NCBI GenBank assembly: GCA_009192285.1
Contig: CM018604.1
Span: 4,311,746-4,375,745 of the forward strand
Direction of reading: 5' to 3'
Origin: Morchella semilibera
Taxonomy: Eukaryota > Ascomycota > Pezizomycetes > Pezizales > Morchellaceae
Length of the DNA: 64,000 nt
A model generated the notes under the pieces. It had not been told where the DNA came from, searched no databases, and saw only the letters and a program-made list of their open reading frames with translations. Position 1 is the first letter of the stretch. Each line of letters opens with the position of its first letter. A program made the translations under genes and the position numbers. Below, piece by piece: positions 24,938 through 35,726 of the stretch.

Positions 24938-25405
24938 TTACGGGCATAGTATCCAGTGTCCTGTAAGTACCAATGCTACAGTTCTATCTTCAATACTTCC
25001 ATCTGCCAGCACCTTCAGTAGATTTCCTCGCATCTTGGTATCACTCGTGGTGGCCCTCCCCTCCAAGGCGACTAACAACGTAACCGCCATTACGACCATA
25101 TGCCACATCAACAGCTTAGAACTTTCTACTAGGCCACCGTGGTGTGCATGTGCAACACCATTATGGGGTCCTGGAAATTGGGCCAACTCCTTTAGGTAAT
25201 AGGGGCAGAGATCCGCTGAGTATCGCGTGCTAAAGCCCCGAAATATTTTCTGGGCACGTAAAATGTAACTAGTGGACGTCTCAAGAGATAATCGGAGTTC
25301 GCGGAGGTTTAATGTTGTAGGGGTTGGATGCCTCTTTGAATTGTTGAGCTGGTTGTAGATTAACCTAAGCATGGGCCTCTCCAGGGTGCGGTTTTGGGTC
25401 GACAT
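24938..25405 (-). CDS. Uncertain 155-residue ORF
   Basis: Uninterrupted frame from an ATG (25405) to a stop at 24938. The N-terminal half is basic and helical-looking (TLNLRELRLSLETSTSYILR) and the second half has a hydrophobic run (LLMWHMVVMAVTLLVALEG) that could be one membrane segment. No family is recognised, no splice partner was found, and the composition does not differ strongly from surrounding noncoding sequence. It could be a real orphan gene or chance. Confidence 0.33.
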   Translation of the reverse strand: MSTQNRTLERPMLRLIYNQLNNSKRHPTPTTLNLRELRLSLETSTSYILRAQKIFRGFSTRYSADLCPYYLKELAQFPGPHNGVAHAHHGGLVESSKLLMWHMVVMAVTLLVALEGRATTSDTKMRGNLLKVLADGSIEDRTVALVLTGHWILCP

Positions 25406-26445
25406 TTGTAAAAAAAAAATAGGAGTGTAAAAATTAAAAACACTCCCAGATGTATATCTAGGGCCACAGTCGGATATTTAATTGATTCCAAGGGTGAAAT
25501 AACAGGATACAAATCGAGAACTAAATTTAATCTGAGGAATCCAAGAGTCCAAGAGTCCACTCGAAGCCAGAACTATATAAGGTTCGAGGAAATCTTTATG
25601 ATTCTATTCTCTACGATATCCGACTTAAAATGTTAGTGTTCAGTTGCTTTGAGTATGTAGAATAGAGTTTTATCATTAACAGGTAGTTTCAGACAAATAG
25701 TATTGTTATCTACTTCTGGGTTTGAACTGGAAGACACGAGGATGCGAAGAAAAATATAGTATTAAGAACCCCAATCAGTTCGCTGAGAATATACATTACA
25801 TACTAACCCCAAGCTTTAGGAGGATTCTAAAGGCCTTTCCATCGTAATAACAAACTTGAATCTCTTAATCATCGTATCCTAATAAATATATATAGGCAAT
25901 ACCTGAAGGGAATATTTAACTGCTGGGTCTTTTAAGCTAAATGCAACAGCCCTTGATAGAGGCCACAGGAATCTTCCTCAAAGATATAACTGTGGTTCAA
26001 TTTAGTTTTGCATGTTTCTGGAAAAGATACATGTATGTAATACTAAACAAAATGGTACCAGGCCACACAAAATGATGCAGAAAATCTTGAAGATACCGAT
26101 ACAAAAGGTTACGAGACCAAATGAAAAACACACAACTTCCTTTCTTATCCCCCTCCTATCTATAATAATTCCTCTAAATCATTACATGTGAGGCAGCAAA
26201 TTAGTGGTTTTCTGATTTTGCGAACGATCTAAAATTCTTATTAGTATACTATCTTAGCTAAACTCGAGGTAGTTATACCTTTGAAGAAAAGTGGGTAAAT
26301 CAACATTAATCTGTATTTCAAGCTTAGAAATTGCACATCTACCACAAAATCAATGTTAGATGCCTCAAGCGACATGAAAAAAGTACGGATTAAATATGAG
26401 AGAACTTACAACCATCGTCGTGTGCACTACCTGCTCTTCAATTCC
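25406..26445. other. AT-rich intergenic
   Basis: No supported gene; frequent stops on both strands. Confidence 0.4.
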
Positions 26446-27202
26446 TCATTTTTCTGAGGACTGTTTGCGCATCGTATCACGATAGCTCTTGTTCAGCTTG
26501 TCTTGCCAGCGCTCACTCTTGGTCTTATTCTCCTTCCCAAGCAAGAAGTTCCCAGACCTCCCAGCTGCCTTTTTGGCCGATTTAGCAACATCATAGAGCT
26601 TCTTGTCGATGCGGGCAAGGAAGTAGACTCCATATTTCCTGTGAGTCTCATCGATGGTATTGTTTTCATCAATATCAAAGGTCACTGGGGATCTATCGTG
26701 ACGGGTCCTAAAGTTGTTGACAGCATCTTTAGACTTCTGACAGCGGTTCTTGATGGTCGTGGCGGCTTTTGTGACGAGCGGCTGAATATATTCATGGGGG
26801 GTACTTTCGACTAGAGATACAGTGTCAGATTTTGAATCCACAAGTACCAGTACCAAAATACCTTTCTGGAATATACTCGCTGCAAACCTCTTGATTCTCG
26901 TCCAACCACTTGACAAGATCGTGCTTCCCCTCTTCTGTTTTCATGTGCTCTCTGATCAATCTCTCCAAATTGGCTGGTCTTACCCGAGGACTTTCCTCAA
27001 CATCTAAGTTAGGCAAAGAGATGGATGAAATATTGCTGGAACGCGAAAGAGAACTAGAGAAGTATTCATTTGTGTCACAGTGTGATGGAGGCCCAAACTC
27101 TCCAGTTGTCTCGAAGGATGGACGGAGAGAGGTTGAAGGGCCAGAGTACGTGCTGGATGAATAGTTCGGCTGATAGCAGTAAGGTGCCCTAGTATAGGCC
27201 AT
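26446..27202 (-). CDS. Hypothetical basic-tailed protein
   Basis: Preferred exons (minus) are 27202-26862 and 26803-26446, about 232 residues. The 58-nt intron has GTATTT and GAAAG ends and keeps frame; nearer acceptor CTCTAG (26811) with donor GTACTG also keeps frame, so the junction could shift by a few residues. The ATG at 27202 gives MAYTRAPYCYQPN; the frame is open upstream, so another 5' exon is possible. The first 75 residues are Ser/Tyr rich and disordered. A helical segment follows (NLERLIREHMKTEEGKHDLV), then a strongly basic C-terminal half (Lys/Arg with YGVYFLARIDKKLYDVAKS and KSERWQDKLNKSYRDTMRKQ). The basic half could bind nucleic acid or membranes, but no known domain is visible. 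Confidence 0.68.
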
Positions 27203-28019
27203 CGAGATAGCGGTATTGGTCAATACCTTCTTCTCTAACGGAGGAAGATATTTAATCCGACGTGCTAGGTAGGGAGGCGGGGTGAGAAAGCTAATTCAAC
27301 TCGTGCTTGAGGTTGAATTCTATTACAAGAGCAAAAGCAAGATGGTTAATGAAAGTGATGGGGCAGAAGTGAAAAGGAACGTGTGTGTACGAAGAGTAAC
27401 AAAATGAAGAAGATTTCCCAGAGATGATTGGTTCCTGGTAGGGTAGGTGGTGGTGGGATGTGTTTGAGAAAATCCTTGGTGTAAGGCTAGCTAAGGTCAC
27501 TTGGCGGTACCGAATTATGATAATTTCTACACAAACCTTCCACTGTTTGATTCCGTCTTCCTTACCCCTCTCAGAGCCCCCTAAGTGAGGTTTCCCGTCC
27601 CATAGAATTAACATCGAGGCATAAGTGTCACATCAATTCATAAGAGCAATTCCATAGGCTCAGTACCGGGAAACACAGAGCATGTCGTCATCGATTAAAG
27701 TCCGTCCCAGATCAGTAGTACGCCTGCACGATACTACATTTCTGTGGTGTGATTTTCAGCAACCAAAAACACGGAGTAAATTGTATTCTTTCTACAGTCA
27801 TATATCAGTACTCAAATACCCTTTACTAGGAAATCTCATGGTCTAGAATCGGATTATCTAGCTAGCTAAATTTTTAGAAATCATACTAACCCACGGCCCA
27901 CAGGCAAGCGCCTAAAGTTACAAGACATCCCCTACTGGTCATCAAAAAGGTTATCAATGTCTTTAATTGACGTTTCTTGCCCCTTGACAATTGAATCTTT
28001 AATTACAATGTTGTCCACA
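27203..28019. other. Intergenic
   Basis: Upstream region of the minus-strand gene; no supported gene. Confidence 0.35.
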
Positions 28020-28930
28020 GAGGTGCTTCGTACTTCACCTCGAGGCTTGCCTAGCTAAGTACAGCCTGAGGTATCTCGAGGAGGCCTTATACGTATATTA
28101 AACACGGCGGCCTCCCCGACTCAAACCGACTTAAGGTCGTCCACGCGATAGCCTCTGGCCCCAATCCGAAGGTAACTGGTACAAACCACAATTACTTCCA
28201 GCCTACCCGGGGATTATTGTTGTCTATAATCTTTATATAGCCTATTATACTAAATTGAATTGGCTCCCTGGATCAGAATTTTACAGAAATTACTGGCAGT
28301 TGTTCAGACCTCGAGGGAAACTAATCGAGGTACCTCAAGATATATATGGATCTAGTCTACAGATATGAGATAGTCCAAGGCAGGCCTAACAGAAAGCAGA
28401 GACAGGTTCATACGCCTTCTTGTCCGAATATATTTCATAAACCCTTCTACCCTTAAAGTAGCCTAAGAGGAGTTCAGGTCCGTATTTTTTAGTCTACTAC
28501 CAAAGTACAACCTTTAACCTTTATATCTACCCGGAAATAAACTCAACACTTATATGAGAATATAGATCGCATGCTCATGGACCTTTACCACTTCACCCGT
28601 CAGATCTTCTAGTCATTCATGTAGAATTCATCTCGTACACTTAGGTGTCTAGAGAATTTTATCCCCAACCCGTTGACCTAGAAAAGCTTCCCAACTTAGA
28701 CAAGAAACACTACTCGCGCATTAACTAAGTGGCCGGATAATGCTACAGCCAAATGCTAAAAAAACCTGGTCTTTGAACTAATTACTGAGCATGAGCAGTT
28801 TGAGAAAGACTATCGCGCCTGTAGGACTCGAGATTGCCAAGCTGAGGCTTTGCAAGTATCAGTCATACTTTATCCGTTCCTGGGATTCCAAACGAACTAA
28901 TGCAGGGACAAGACAGTTTATGTTGAGTTG
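28020..28930 (+). other. Decayed coding-like block, possibly an old retroelement fragment
   Basis: The + strand shows coding-like peptides in pieces (for example LNWLPGSEFYRNYW and FELITEHEQFEKDYRACR) interrupted many times, with base composition different from the flanks. The style recalls a gag-like region of an LTR retroelement, but no zinc knuckle, reverse transcriptase or LTR was found, so the family is unassigned. It is clearly broken and looks old. Confidence 0.3.
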
Positions 28931-29350
28931 AATCACCATATCAATACCAAAACGTTAGCAAAAATTAAAATAGCCACATTTAAAGCCTACATATATATAG
29001 ATATTAAGAACCTATAAAAATAACATGGGAAGCTGTAAAGAATTCTGCAAGTATATGCGTCCGGCCCTTGGTTAAGATATATATATTCATATAACCAAGA
29101 GATTTAGCGATGAACTACAACAGAGCTATGTTACTTTTTACATTACTCATGCATTTCAACCCTATTCACTGTCTAAGCGTTCAAATTTGCGAACAATATA
29201 CCTGGCGAGCCTAATATTGTATTTCAAATCATTGAGTATCAACACAAGAGTATATTTAACTCCTGAAGTAGTCTCCTAGAGCTGATTTAACCATAAGAAC
29301 AAGATCGAACGCCAGTGTATGTATAGGATACTGTCTTCTACCGTGACTAC

Positions 29351-29457
29351 ATGGCGGGTGCGCGAACCCCCCCCCCCATTGTTGTTTAACATATTAATTG
29401 TATGCAGCCTTAATACAGCTATGATAATGCGGGTGCACGAACCGCACCCTAGAAGTG
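29351..29457 (+). repeat. Spaced direct repeat with C-tract
   Basis: GCGGGTGCGCGAACC (about 29354) recurs as GCGGGTGCACGAACC (about 29439), 85 bp apart; the first is followed by a C-tract of about 11. This may mark ends of a small element, but no inverted termini were found. Confidence 0.45.
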
Positions 29458-30528
29458 AGGGCCCATACCATCCAAAAAACCCCTTGAAAGAATTTTCGGA
29501 ACCTATAAAATCTATTCTGATGAAATAGCTCAGAGGCAATATATACACAAAAGCTAGCTCTAAATGCAATCAATATGTCACCTAACATTATATTAAAGAA
29601 AATCATTGTTGGAGTTTTTTGGAACCTGGCTTATTCAACTATAAGCAATTACATACCAATAACAGCAGAAATAATGCAGTCAATCCAACCTCTCAGAGGC
29701 CCGGAATAATATAATTCGATTTCTAGTCCTCCAGTGCATCCTCATCGAAGTGACTTTAACTTTCAATTATTCCAAAATAGGGCACCATAACACCAAGGGG
29801 CATGGCACCAGTTGACAGGTGCATTTCTATACATATTAGGTAGAGAAAAAGTAGCTATAATTAAGTAAAGTATCAGGACGCGACATTATCCACTCAATTT
29901 CTTCTAGGACTGTATGATGATAGAAACAAGTAACATTGGTAATGACGTCATCGGGTGATATCTTGTGATTCGAGTCTTTCGAGTGACATCATGTGATTGC
30001 ACTTTCAAAGTGGTTCTTCTCACCTATGAAATTACAGTAGAAACCAGATATCGTAGGGAAACTCTGTTCACTTTTCTTTTCTTTTTTTCTTTCCAAATCA
30101 TGGGTGGCGTATCCTTGCCCCATACCTTTGTAGTTGCGCGCGGACTTTAATTTTCACTCTGTCCAGTCCAAATCCGTAAAGAGCTAGTTTTCGAACCCCG
30201 TTATTTCTATCCCTAAAGGGCCATTTACCTCATACGCTACCTTTACAAGATCCTTTCACCCCAGCCCCCGCATTTAGAAAAGAATAGTGCAAATATTCAT
30301 CGCAGGTATAATTATCAACCATACCTAAAGCCCTATATATGGTGAGGCATCAAGGACAACTCATCCGCATGGCCTTTTACAAGTTCGAACTATGGTTGTC
30401 ATGTATAGTACATGCAAACATGAAATTACATGTATGGTACGCCCTATAATATACCCAACTTAAGCCGTGGCTTGACACCTTCGTGAACAGGGTTTAATTA
30501 TGGTCACATTCTAAAACCGACCTACATA
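29458..30528. other. Intergenic
   Basis: AT-rich; no supported gene. A TACATG-rich imperfect hairpin lies at about 30400-30440. Confidence 0.35.
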
Positions 30529-30710
30529 TTACTCATTTACCACGAGAAAATGCAAGTGACGGAAACAGGGATGATTTGAAGTAGAGATCATCGCCACCCC
30601 GTAGCATGCAATTAATGATATAAACAAAAAAAAAATCGCCACCCCGTACAGATTAATATCCTTGCCCTGAGCAACTGTATTTTCTGGTTCTTATAGTGGT
30701 AGACGAGTAC
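30529..30710. mobile_element. Foldback/MITE-like element, family 1, copy with insertion
   Basis: The left arm (ACTCATTTACCAC then GAGAAAATGCAAG) is an imperfect reverse complement of the right arm (ATTTTCTGGTTCTTATAGTG, GTAGACGAGTAC). The interior GAAACAGGGATGATTTG...AGAGATCATCG...CCTTGCCCTGAG matches the element at 37346. No coding capacity. Nonautonomous DNA transposon of unknown superfamily. Confidence 0.75.
30590..30648 (+). repeat. Short poly-A-tailed insertion flanked by 14-bp direct repeat
   Basis: ATCGCCACCCCGTA occurs at 30590-30603 and again at 30635-30648, flanking 31 bp that end in a run of at least nine A. This is the signature of target-primed reverse transcription (LINE machinery) with a 14-bp target duplication, inside the family 1 element. 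The sister copy at 37346 lacks the insertion. Confidence 0.65.
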
Positions 30711-30937
30711 ATATCATGCACCCCATTTATCGCTTAGTGAGAACCCTGTTCGATATCAGATAGAATTCGGTCACCGTTACAATTACCCATAGGTGCCACT
30801 CGACGTACACCGCGATCTCGATCCTGTACTTACCAGAATAATAACCAGAGAATGCAGCTGCCCAGGTAAGGGTGGTCTGTATGAAGTAGCGCTATTCTCC
30901 TTACAAATTATCCCTGTTTCTGTCGCTTACGTTTCTT

Positions 30938-30990
30938 AGTACATACATGTACTTTTAATTTTGCTGGTAAGCAAGTACATGTATGTATAT
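30938..30990. repeat. Inverted repeat of TACATGTA-type words
   Basis: AGTACATACATGTACTT is followed 15 bp later by AAGTACATGTATGTAT, a near-perfect reverse complement that could form a 16-bp stem. Confidence 0.6.
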
Positions 30991-32210
30991 AAGAGCAGAT
31001 CATATATATGCCCTTGCCTGCAGGAGCTGCTGGGACACGTGGTCCCGAAACCTTGGGGATACTGGCCGTCGATAGCCGATGTATATAAACTGGATGAAAA
31101 GGACCAACCAAATGACCATGACTTAGGCTTAAACCGTCAAAAATACCCCAGCTCCGAGACACCCCTATTTAGCGATATATAGAGAAACAGTAGGCTACCT
31201 CTACGTGCAGTTCCAAGGGGAGATTTTGAGTCGTGGAATGAATTTTGAGAGGGCTAGGGCGGAGCTAGGAGGGAGGGAAAAGAAACCAAGCTCTCCGGCA
31301 CTTCGGCTGCTCGAGCTTCTCGGCTGCAGTAATTTCAAGATTCCCCAATCGTCAACCGCACAGGCACAGAAATATAACTAACGTGGCCGGAACTCGGCAT
31401 TATTCAGTCACAATTGAAAGGCCTTCTTGGGCGGCGGAAACATGGCAGATACTGCGGACAAGCTTGAAAGATTTATGGTCTTTGAAAATGACATGTATCG
31501 ATTGTCTTTTAGATGTCTATCCTGAAATATTCTCATATACATGCTCAGCTACTTATAATTATATCATTGAGGAAGTACATGCATCTCTTAAAGTCAAATC
31601 GTACCAAGAATTAATGTAGTCAAATCGAGTCGGGCACTGAGAAAAGTTGTTACTTATAGCGCAGTGCGATGCCACTGGAAAAAGGCCTTAGGCTGTTGAA
31701 CATACGGATTCCTCGACTTCCCAGGCTAGAGGCAGTTATATACAGTGGCAGAGCAGCCCTTTTCTCCGTAACTTGATCTCGGCGAATCTGCATGACTCGA
31801 CAACCCGCATACATGTATGAAGTATCAATCAATCAATCAATGTCCCGAAAGCCCGAGGGATAAAAAAATAACACGAGACATGGTCCAATAGAGCGGAATA
31901 TGATTAAACCCAAGGATGGGCCAACTATTAGTTTGGAGGCTCGGACAAGATCAAGGAAGTATCCGACTGGCTATCTGTGAGTGAGTTGTCTTCCCTACGC
32001 GTATACGTAAGGAGGTCCCCTCCCACTTCTACACACGATTTTCCTATATATTGACATCCATATATCAACTAACATCTCATATGCATGTAAATTATATAAA
32101 TAAGCCAGTCGGAGAAACGGTCATCACGAGAAAAAGGCCCACGTAGGCTAAAACGGGTAGATATACGTTATTACTACCGGTCTCTATATATTACTTAACT
32201 GTCCGCACCT
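30991..32210. other. Intergenic
   Basis: No supported gene. A 78-codon frame at 31383-31619 has no recognisable features. Confidence 0.35.
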
Positions 32211-32371
32211 AAGATATATAGACGACTTCCCTAGCTGCCCGAACGCCCCCCTCACTCAAAAAGCTGATAATGGTTGGTACGGTGAGCTAGTAGTATAGAA
32301 ACCGTCTTTTCTACGTTAAATGTTCGAGTGAGGGGGGTGCTCGAGTGGCTATGGGAGTCGTCTATCTATAG
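32211..32371. mobile_element. Foldback/MITE-like element, family 2
   Basis: About 160 bp with arms of about 45 bp. The left arm reads ATATAGACGACTTCCCTAGC then CGCCCCCCTCACTCAA; the reverse complement of the right arm reads ATAGACGACTCCCATAGC then CACCCCCCTCACTCGAA. No coding capacity. Single copy in the window. Confidence 0.72.
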
Positions 32372-32483
32372 ATCTAGCTAGGTAATTCGGGTACTGTGCT
32401 ATTAACCATCATTCTTATGATTAATTGTGGTTGCGATATACAGTAAGCACATGCATCTATATAGTTCTTTCCTGCGCCCAGAC

Positions 32484-32796
32484 CTACATGTACCCAGGGT
32501 GCCGGAAAGTGATGCACATTCGGTGGTTTCACAGTCACACAGTAATGGTAGGAGAGTTGGGATAGGGTTTATCACCACTACTCTCCTAGATCTTGACCAG
32601 ACTTTTTCTGCCTAATTGTGAAGAGTAGATTTTTTCTATTCAAATACCAAATATTGTATGATTAGTGCTTAGGTATGGTGAAGAAGTTAATTCTGTAGCA
32701 TTGTGTTGTACTGTTGTGTTGTGATTAAAACGCGCATGTAGGTATTTGGGCGTTGTCAAGTGAAAATGTGCATCACTTCCCTGGGTATATGTATAG
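32484..32796. mobile_element. Foldback/MITE-like element, family 3
   Basis: About 313 bp with inverted termini of about 35 bp: CTACATGTACCCAGGG then AAAGTGATGCACAT on the left, and the reverse complement CTATACATATACCCAGGG then AAGTGATGCACAT on the right. The interior is AT/GT-rich and noncoding. A related arm occurs alone at about 33823-33890. Confidence 0.68.
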
Positions 32797-32837
32797 CAGA
32801 ACAAGTACCGTCAATGTCTCAAATTCACATGCACACT

Positions 32838-32930
32838 GTGCTCCCATAACCTTACTGGCGTTTAATTAAACGCCTGTAGACGCTATCAGATAGCGCTTTT
32901 CTACCATAGCCATGGGTGTGGGTAAAAAGG
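32838..32930. repeat. Short palindromes
   Basis: GGCGTTTAATTAAACGCC is a perfect 18-bp palindrome at about 32858-32875, and GCTATCAGATAGC is a small hairpin just downstream, close to the right end of the family 3 element. Confidence 0.55.
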
Positions 32931-33255
32931 CCGCGGAGGAGAAAAGAATTAATACGATATATATAAAATAAAACCCCTGGTTATCCAAAATTGCCTCAGT
33001 TCCCAATAGACCTAAGATCCAGAATGTGTTCCTTCTAAGAGTGCAAGCCTTAATATATACATTTCTTTCTTTTTTTTTTTTTATTCGTTTCTAGGTACAA
33101 GAATATCGCATGCAGGGAAACTCTATGGTGAGAACAAAAACCTAAACCTTAATATATAGTATATATATATATGTACCTATATAGTAACTTTTTAATATTC
33201 TCTTCACCTTTCGCTTGAAGTAGTAGATTTGCTCGACTACTGACGTGATCCTTCA

Positions 33256-33780
33256 TTAACGGCTATAATATATTCTCAGCCGCAACTTGTTTAGACGTCT
33301 CATTTTCAGGTCTTTTGGGTTCTGCATGGGGGACCTGGAGGGCGGGGGTGAACGATGGCGGGGCACAGATCTATAACTCGCCAAACCCCAGCTACCCGGG
33401 GGGTCTTCTTCCTGCCTAGCGCCACCGAGACTGCTTCCTATATTTCCGCCCCAATCAAGACCAGACCAGAACCCCACAACTTGCTCCTCATCTGCCTGAA
33501 TTTTCATTTCCGATACTGATAAAATATTATAGGACTCTTCGCTTGACTATAATCTATTACTACGAATTCTAAAGAGGCATGGAGCAGGCACCTCCATCTC
33601 CTGTGAAAGCTTTTGAAACCACTCTTGTCTCAACGGATGTTTGCTGTCTCCAGGCCTAACCCCACTGGTCTCCGAGACCCGGTGTACGATCTTCCCAGTC
33701 TAAATCTCGTCCCAAGGGTTTCCGTACAGTACGCGTGTTTTCTAATCAGATTATCAACTATGCATATGCAAGCCGAGAGC
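33256..33780 (-). pseudogene. Interrupted coding-like relic, family unknown
   Basis: On the minus strand successive stretches read as protein of normal composition (for example EWFQKLSQEMEVPAP and MKIQADEEQVVGFWSGLDW), with changes of frame between them and no good splice sites to connect them. The longest uninterrupted part is 83 codons (33256-33507). It could be a dead gene copy or transposon-derived; I recognise no domain. Confidence 0.35.
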
Positions 33781-33822
33781 CAATCAGCTATATAGCTCAG
33801 TAATTGCCGCAGCGTCTGCTTC

Positions 33823-33890
33823 TACAGTATGTACCCAGGACCCCTAAAGGAAGTTCGGGGAGTCGGAAAGTAATGCATATGCATCAGATA
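33823..33890. repeat. Solo arm related to family 3 foldback element
   Basis: GTATGTACCCAGGA and, after about 20 extra bases, CGGAAAGTAATGCATATGCATC match the family 3 left arm with an insertion. No partner arm was found nearby. Confidence 0.5.
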
Positions 33891-34873
33891 ATAATCATGA
33901 GAGACACTTGTACGGTTTTTCGATAAGAAAGGTCAACCCATAACACTGCTTGAGTCGGATTAGTCTCCCGCGGAGAATCACCGGTATTTGGTGATGGGTA
34001 TTTTGCACTCCATTCTCAAGAGATATGCACTGAGGTCAATATCCATGAGGAAATTGGTACCGGCGCAATCGGCGCAATCGGCGGAATGATGGCTTCTAAT
34101 ATTGGGCCCCCTCACCTTCCGACCCATAGTTCCAGTGTCATGGCCGATTTTACCCTATACTTATTTCGGTGCAAGTGTTGCATGATGCTAGGTATTAAGA
34201 CCTGGTACATGATTTAGGGCAAGTGCGGCCGGTGCCCCCGGGCACCTACCCAGACAATCCACCCCACACAGCAGGTGGGGCGAGCAAGAATCATGCACTC
34301 GCCTTACAGAAGGTGGTACCCCATGTACATATCTTTTCCCCGGGGGAATCCTTAAGGAACTTTATTCAAGACCGGCACACACAGTACAATCACAGCTTGA
34401 CCGCTCGACTGGATAACGTTACAAAATGAAAGAAAGCTTGCAGTCTTCCATCCCTCACAACACCAAATATATTTTGAGACCCAGGTTATATTCACATGTA
34501 GTTCCTGTGAGACTACTATAATATTCCCCCGGATCGAAAATCTCTCCAGAGTACGTATATCAGATAACCTGTTCTTATTCCTTGGTATTGAACCCTTCCT
34601 ACCATGGGAATAATTACAATACTAAAATTTCTAGGGAAGAACCTTTATCCAAACAGGCCAAGATCAAAACCACAGGTCTACTGAAAAGAATAGTACTACA
34701 TATTAAATATTGAGGATACCAATTTTCTTTTGCTACCTCACAATACCTCTAAACATAAGGAGAGTGTTCAGCTAATACAAGACCAATCGCTAAACCACTA
34801 CCCCGCGTCGACATGTACAACCTCGCCCCATCAATATTCGTCATTCATATCCTCTACACTCAGTACCTCCTTA
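33891..34873. other. Intergenic
   Basis: No supported gene. GGCGCAATC is repeated twice in tandem at about 34062-34080. Confidence 0.35.
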
Positions 34874-35726
34874 CTAGACTCTAGCCCCTGGCCCATAAAC
34901 TGTCGTATATGGCCTCGGTGCCTTCATAGCCACCCCTACTTCACTGGCAGTATCTTCAATCCTAACAAATCCCTGTGGGAACTTAACCTTTCCCTTACCA
35001 GCCGGTCGTGGCGGTAATACCCTCTCTTTGGTCTTCGGGTGCTTGGCCCTGTACTTTTTATGGAGCCAAAATAACCCTGCGCACAGCGCCATCCATCCTA
35101 TAATCCCGCCGGCGACAGCGCCGATTATCGTGGCTGCACCTACGTCTGGTACAGCATCTGCCTTAGTAGCGGCATTGCTTTCGGTCTCGGAATCAGTTCT
35201 GATACTGGTACTGGTATCATCATCGGCGTTTATGTCGGTCTCGCCGGTAGCTGTCCCATTCTCATTGTTTTCTGCATCAGTGCCCACAACGGAGTTGCTG
35301 GCCGTCGTCTGGTTTCTGTTTCCGTTCTCGGCACCCAGTGACGAATTATCGCTCTCGTTTTGACCTTGCGGTTGAATCGGTGGTCAACATACCCCCCCCA
35401 TCTACCACCTCGCCATAGCCTGCCGGGATACCGTCACAGACGGTGCCGACGGGACAGCAGCCGACTAGGCTGGTTGGAGTTCGAGTACATAGTGTACTGG
35501 AGGGGCAGCATGTATTGTTGCTGCAACATGTCGAGCCTTGCGGGCAGTAGCCAGTGCCACATGTTGCCGCACGGCGTGCCAGCATGCGGGCTGGGCTTGT
35601 GGGGAGCGGGAGAGTGGCTGGAATAATAGTTGGGCTGCTTATAATAGCAAGAGAAACAACAAAGTTGGGAGCAACGAGTGCCAATATGAATGTCGTGATA
35701 ATCAGATGTAGCCGCGACAGAAACAT
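34874..35726 (-). CDS. Cys-rich single-pass cell-surface protein
   Basis: The ATG at 35726 gives MFLSRLHLIITTFILALVAP, a signal peptide of about 25 residues. Mature residues about 56-97 hold ten Cys in a compact pattern (CGTGYCPQGSTCC, CC, C, CC, C), a type common in fungal surface proteins. A Ser/Thr/Asn/Asp-rich linker follows, then one membrane segment (IIGAVAGGIIGWMALCAGLF) and a basic cytoplasmic tail (HKKYRAKHPKTKERVLPP). The two halves lie in different frames that overlap, so a small intron is needed near 35290-35380. One option keeps frame from donor AAG/GTCAAA to acceptor AAACAG (49 nt), others end at GCCAG or GATGCAG; none has ideal signals. The topology, outside Cys module plus linker plus tail, suggests a wall or stress sensor, but this is inference. 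The product ends ...YGPGARV. Confidence 0.78.
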
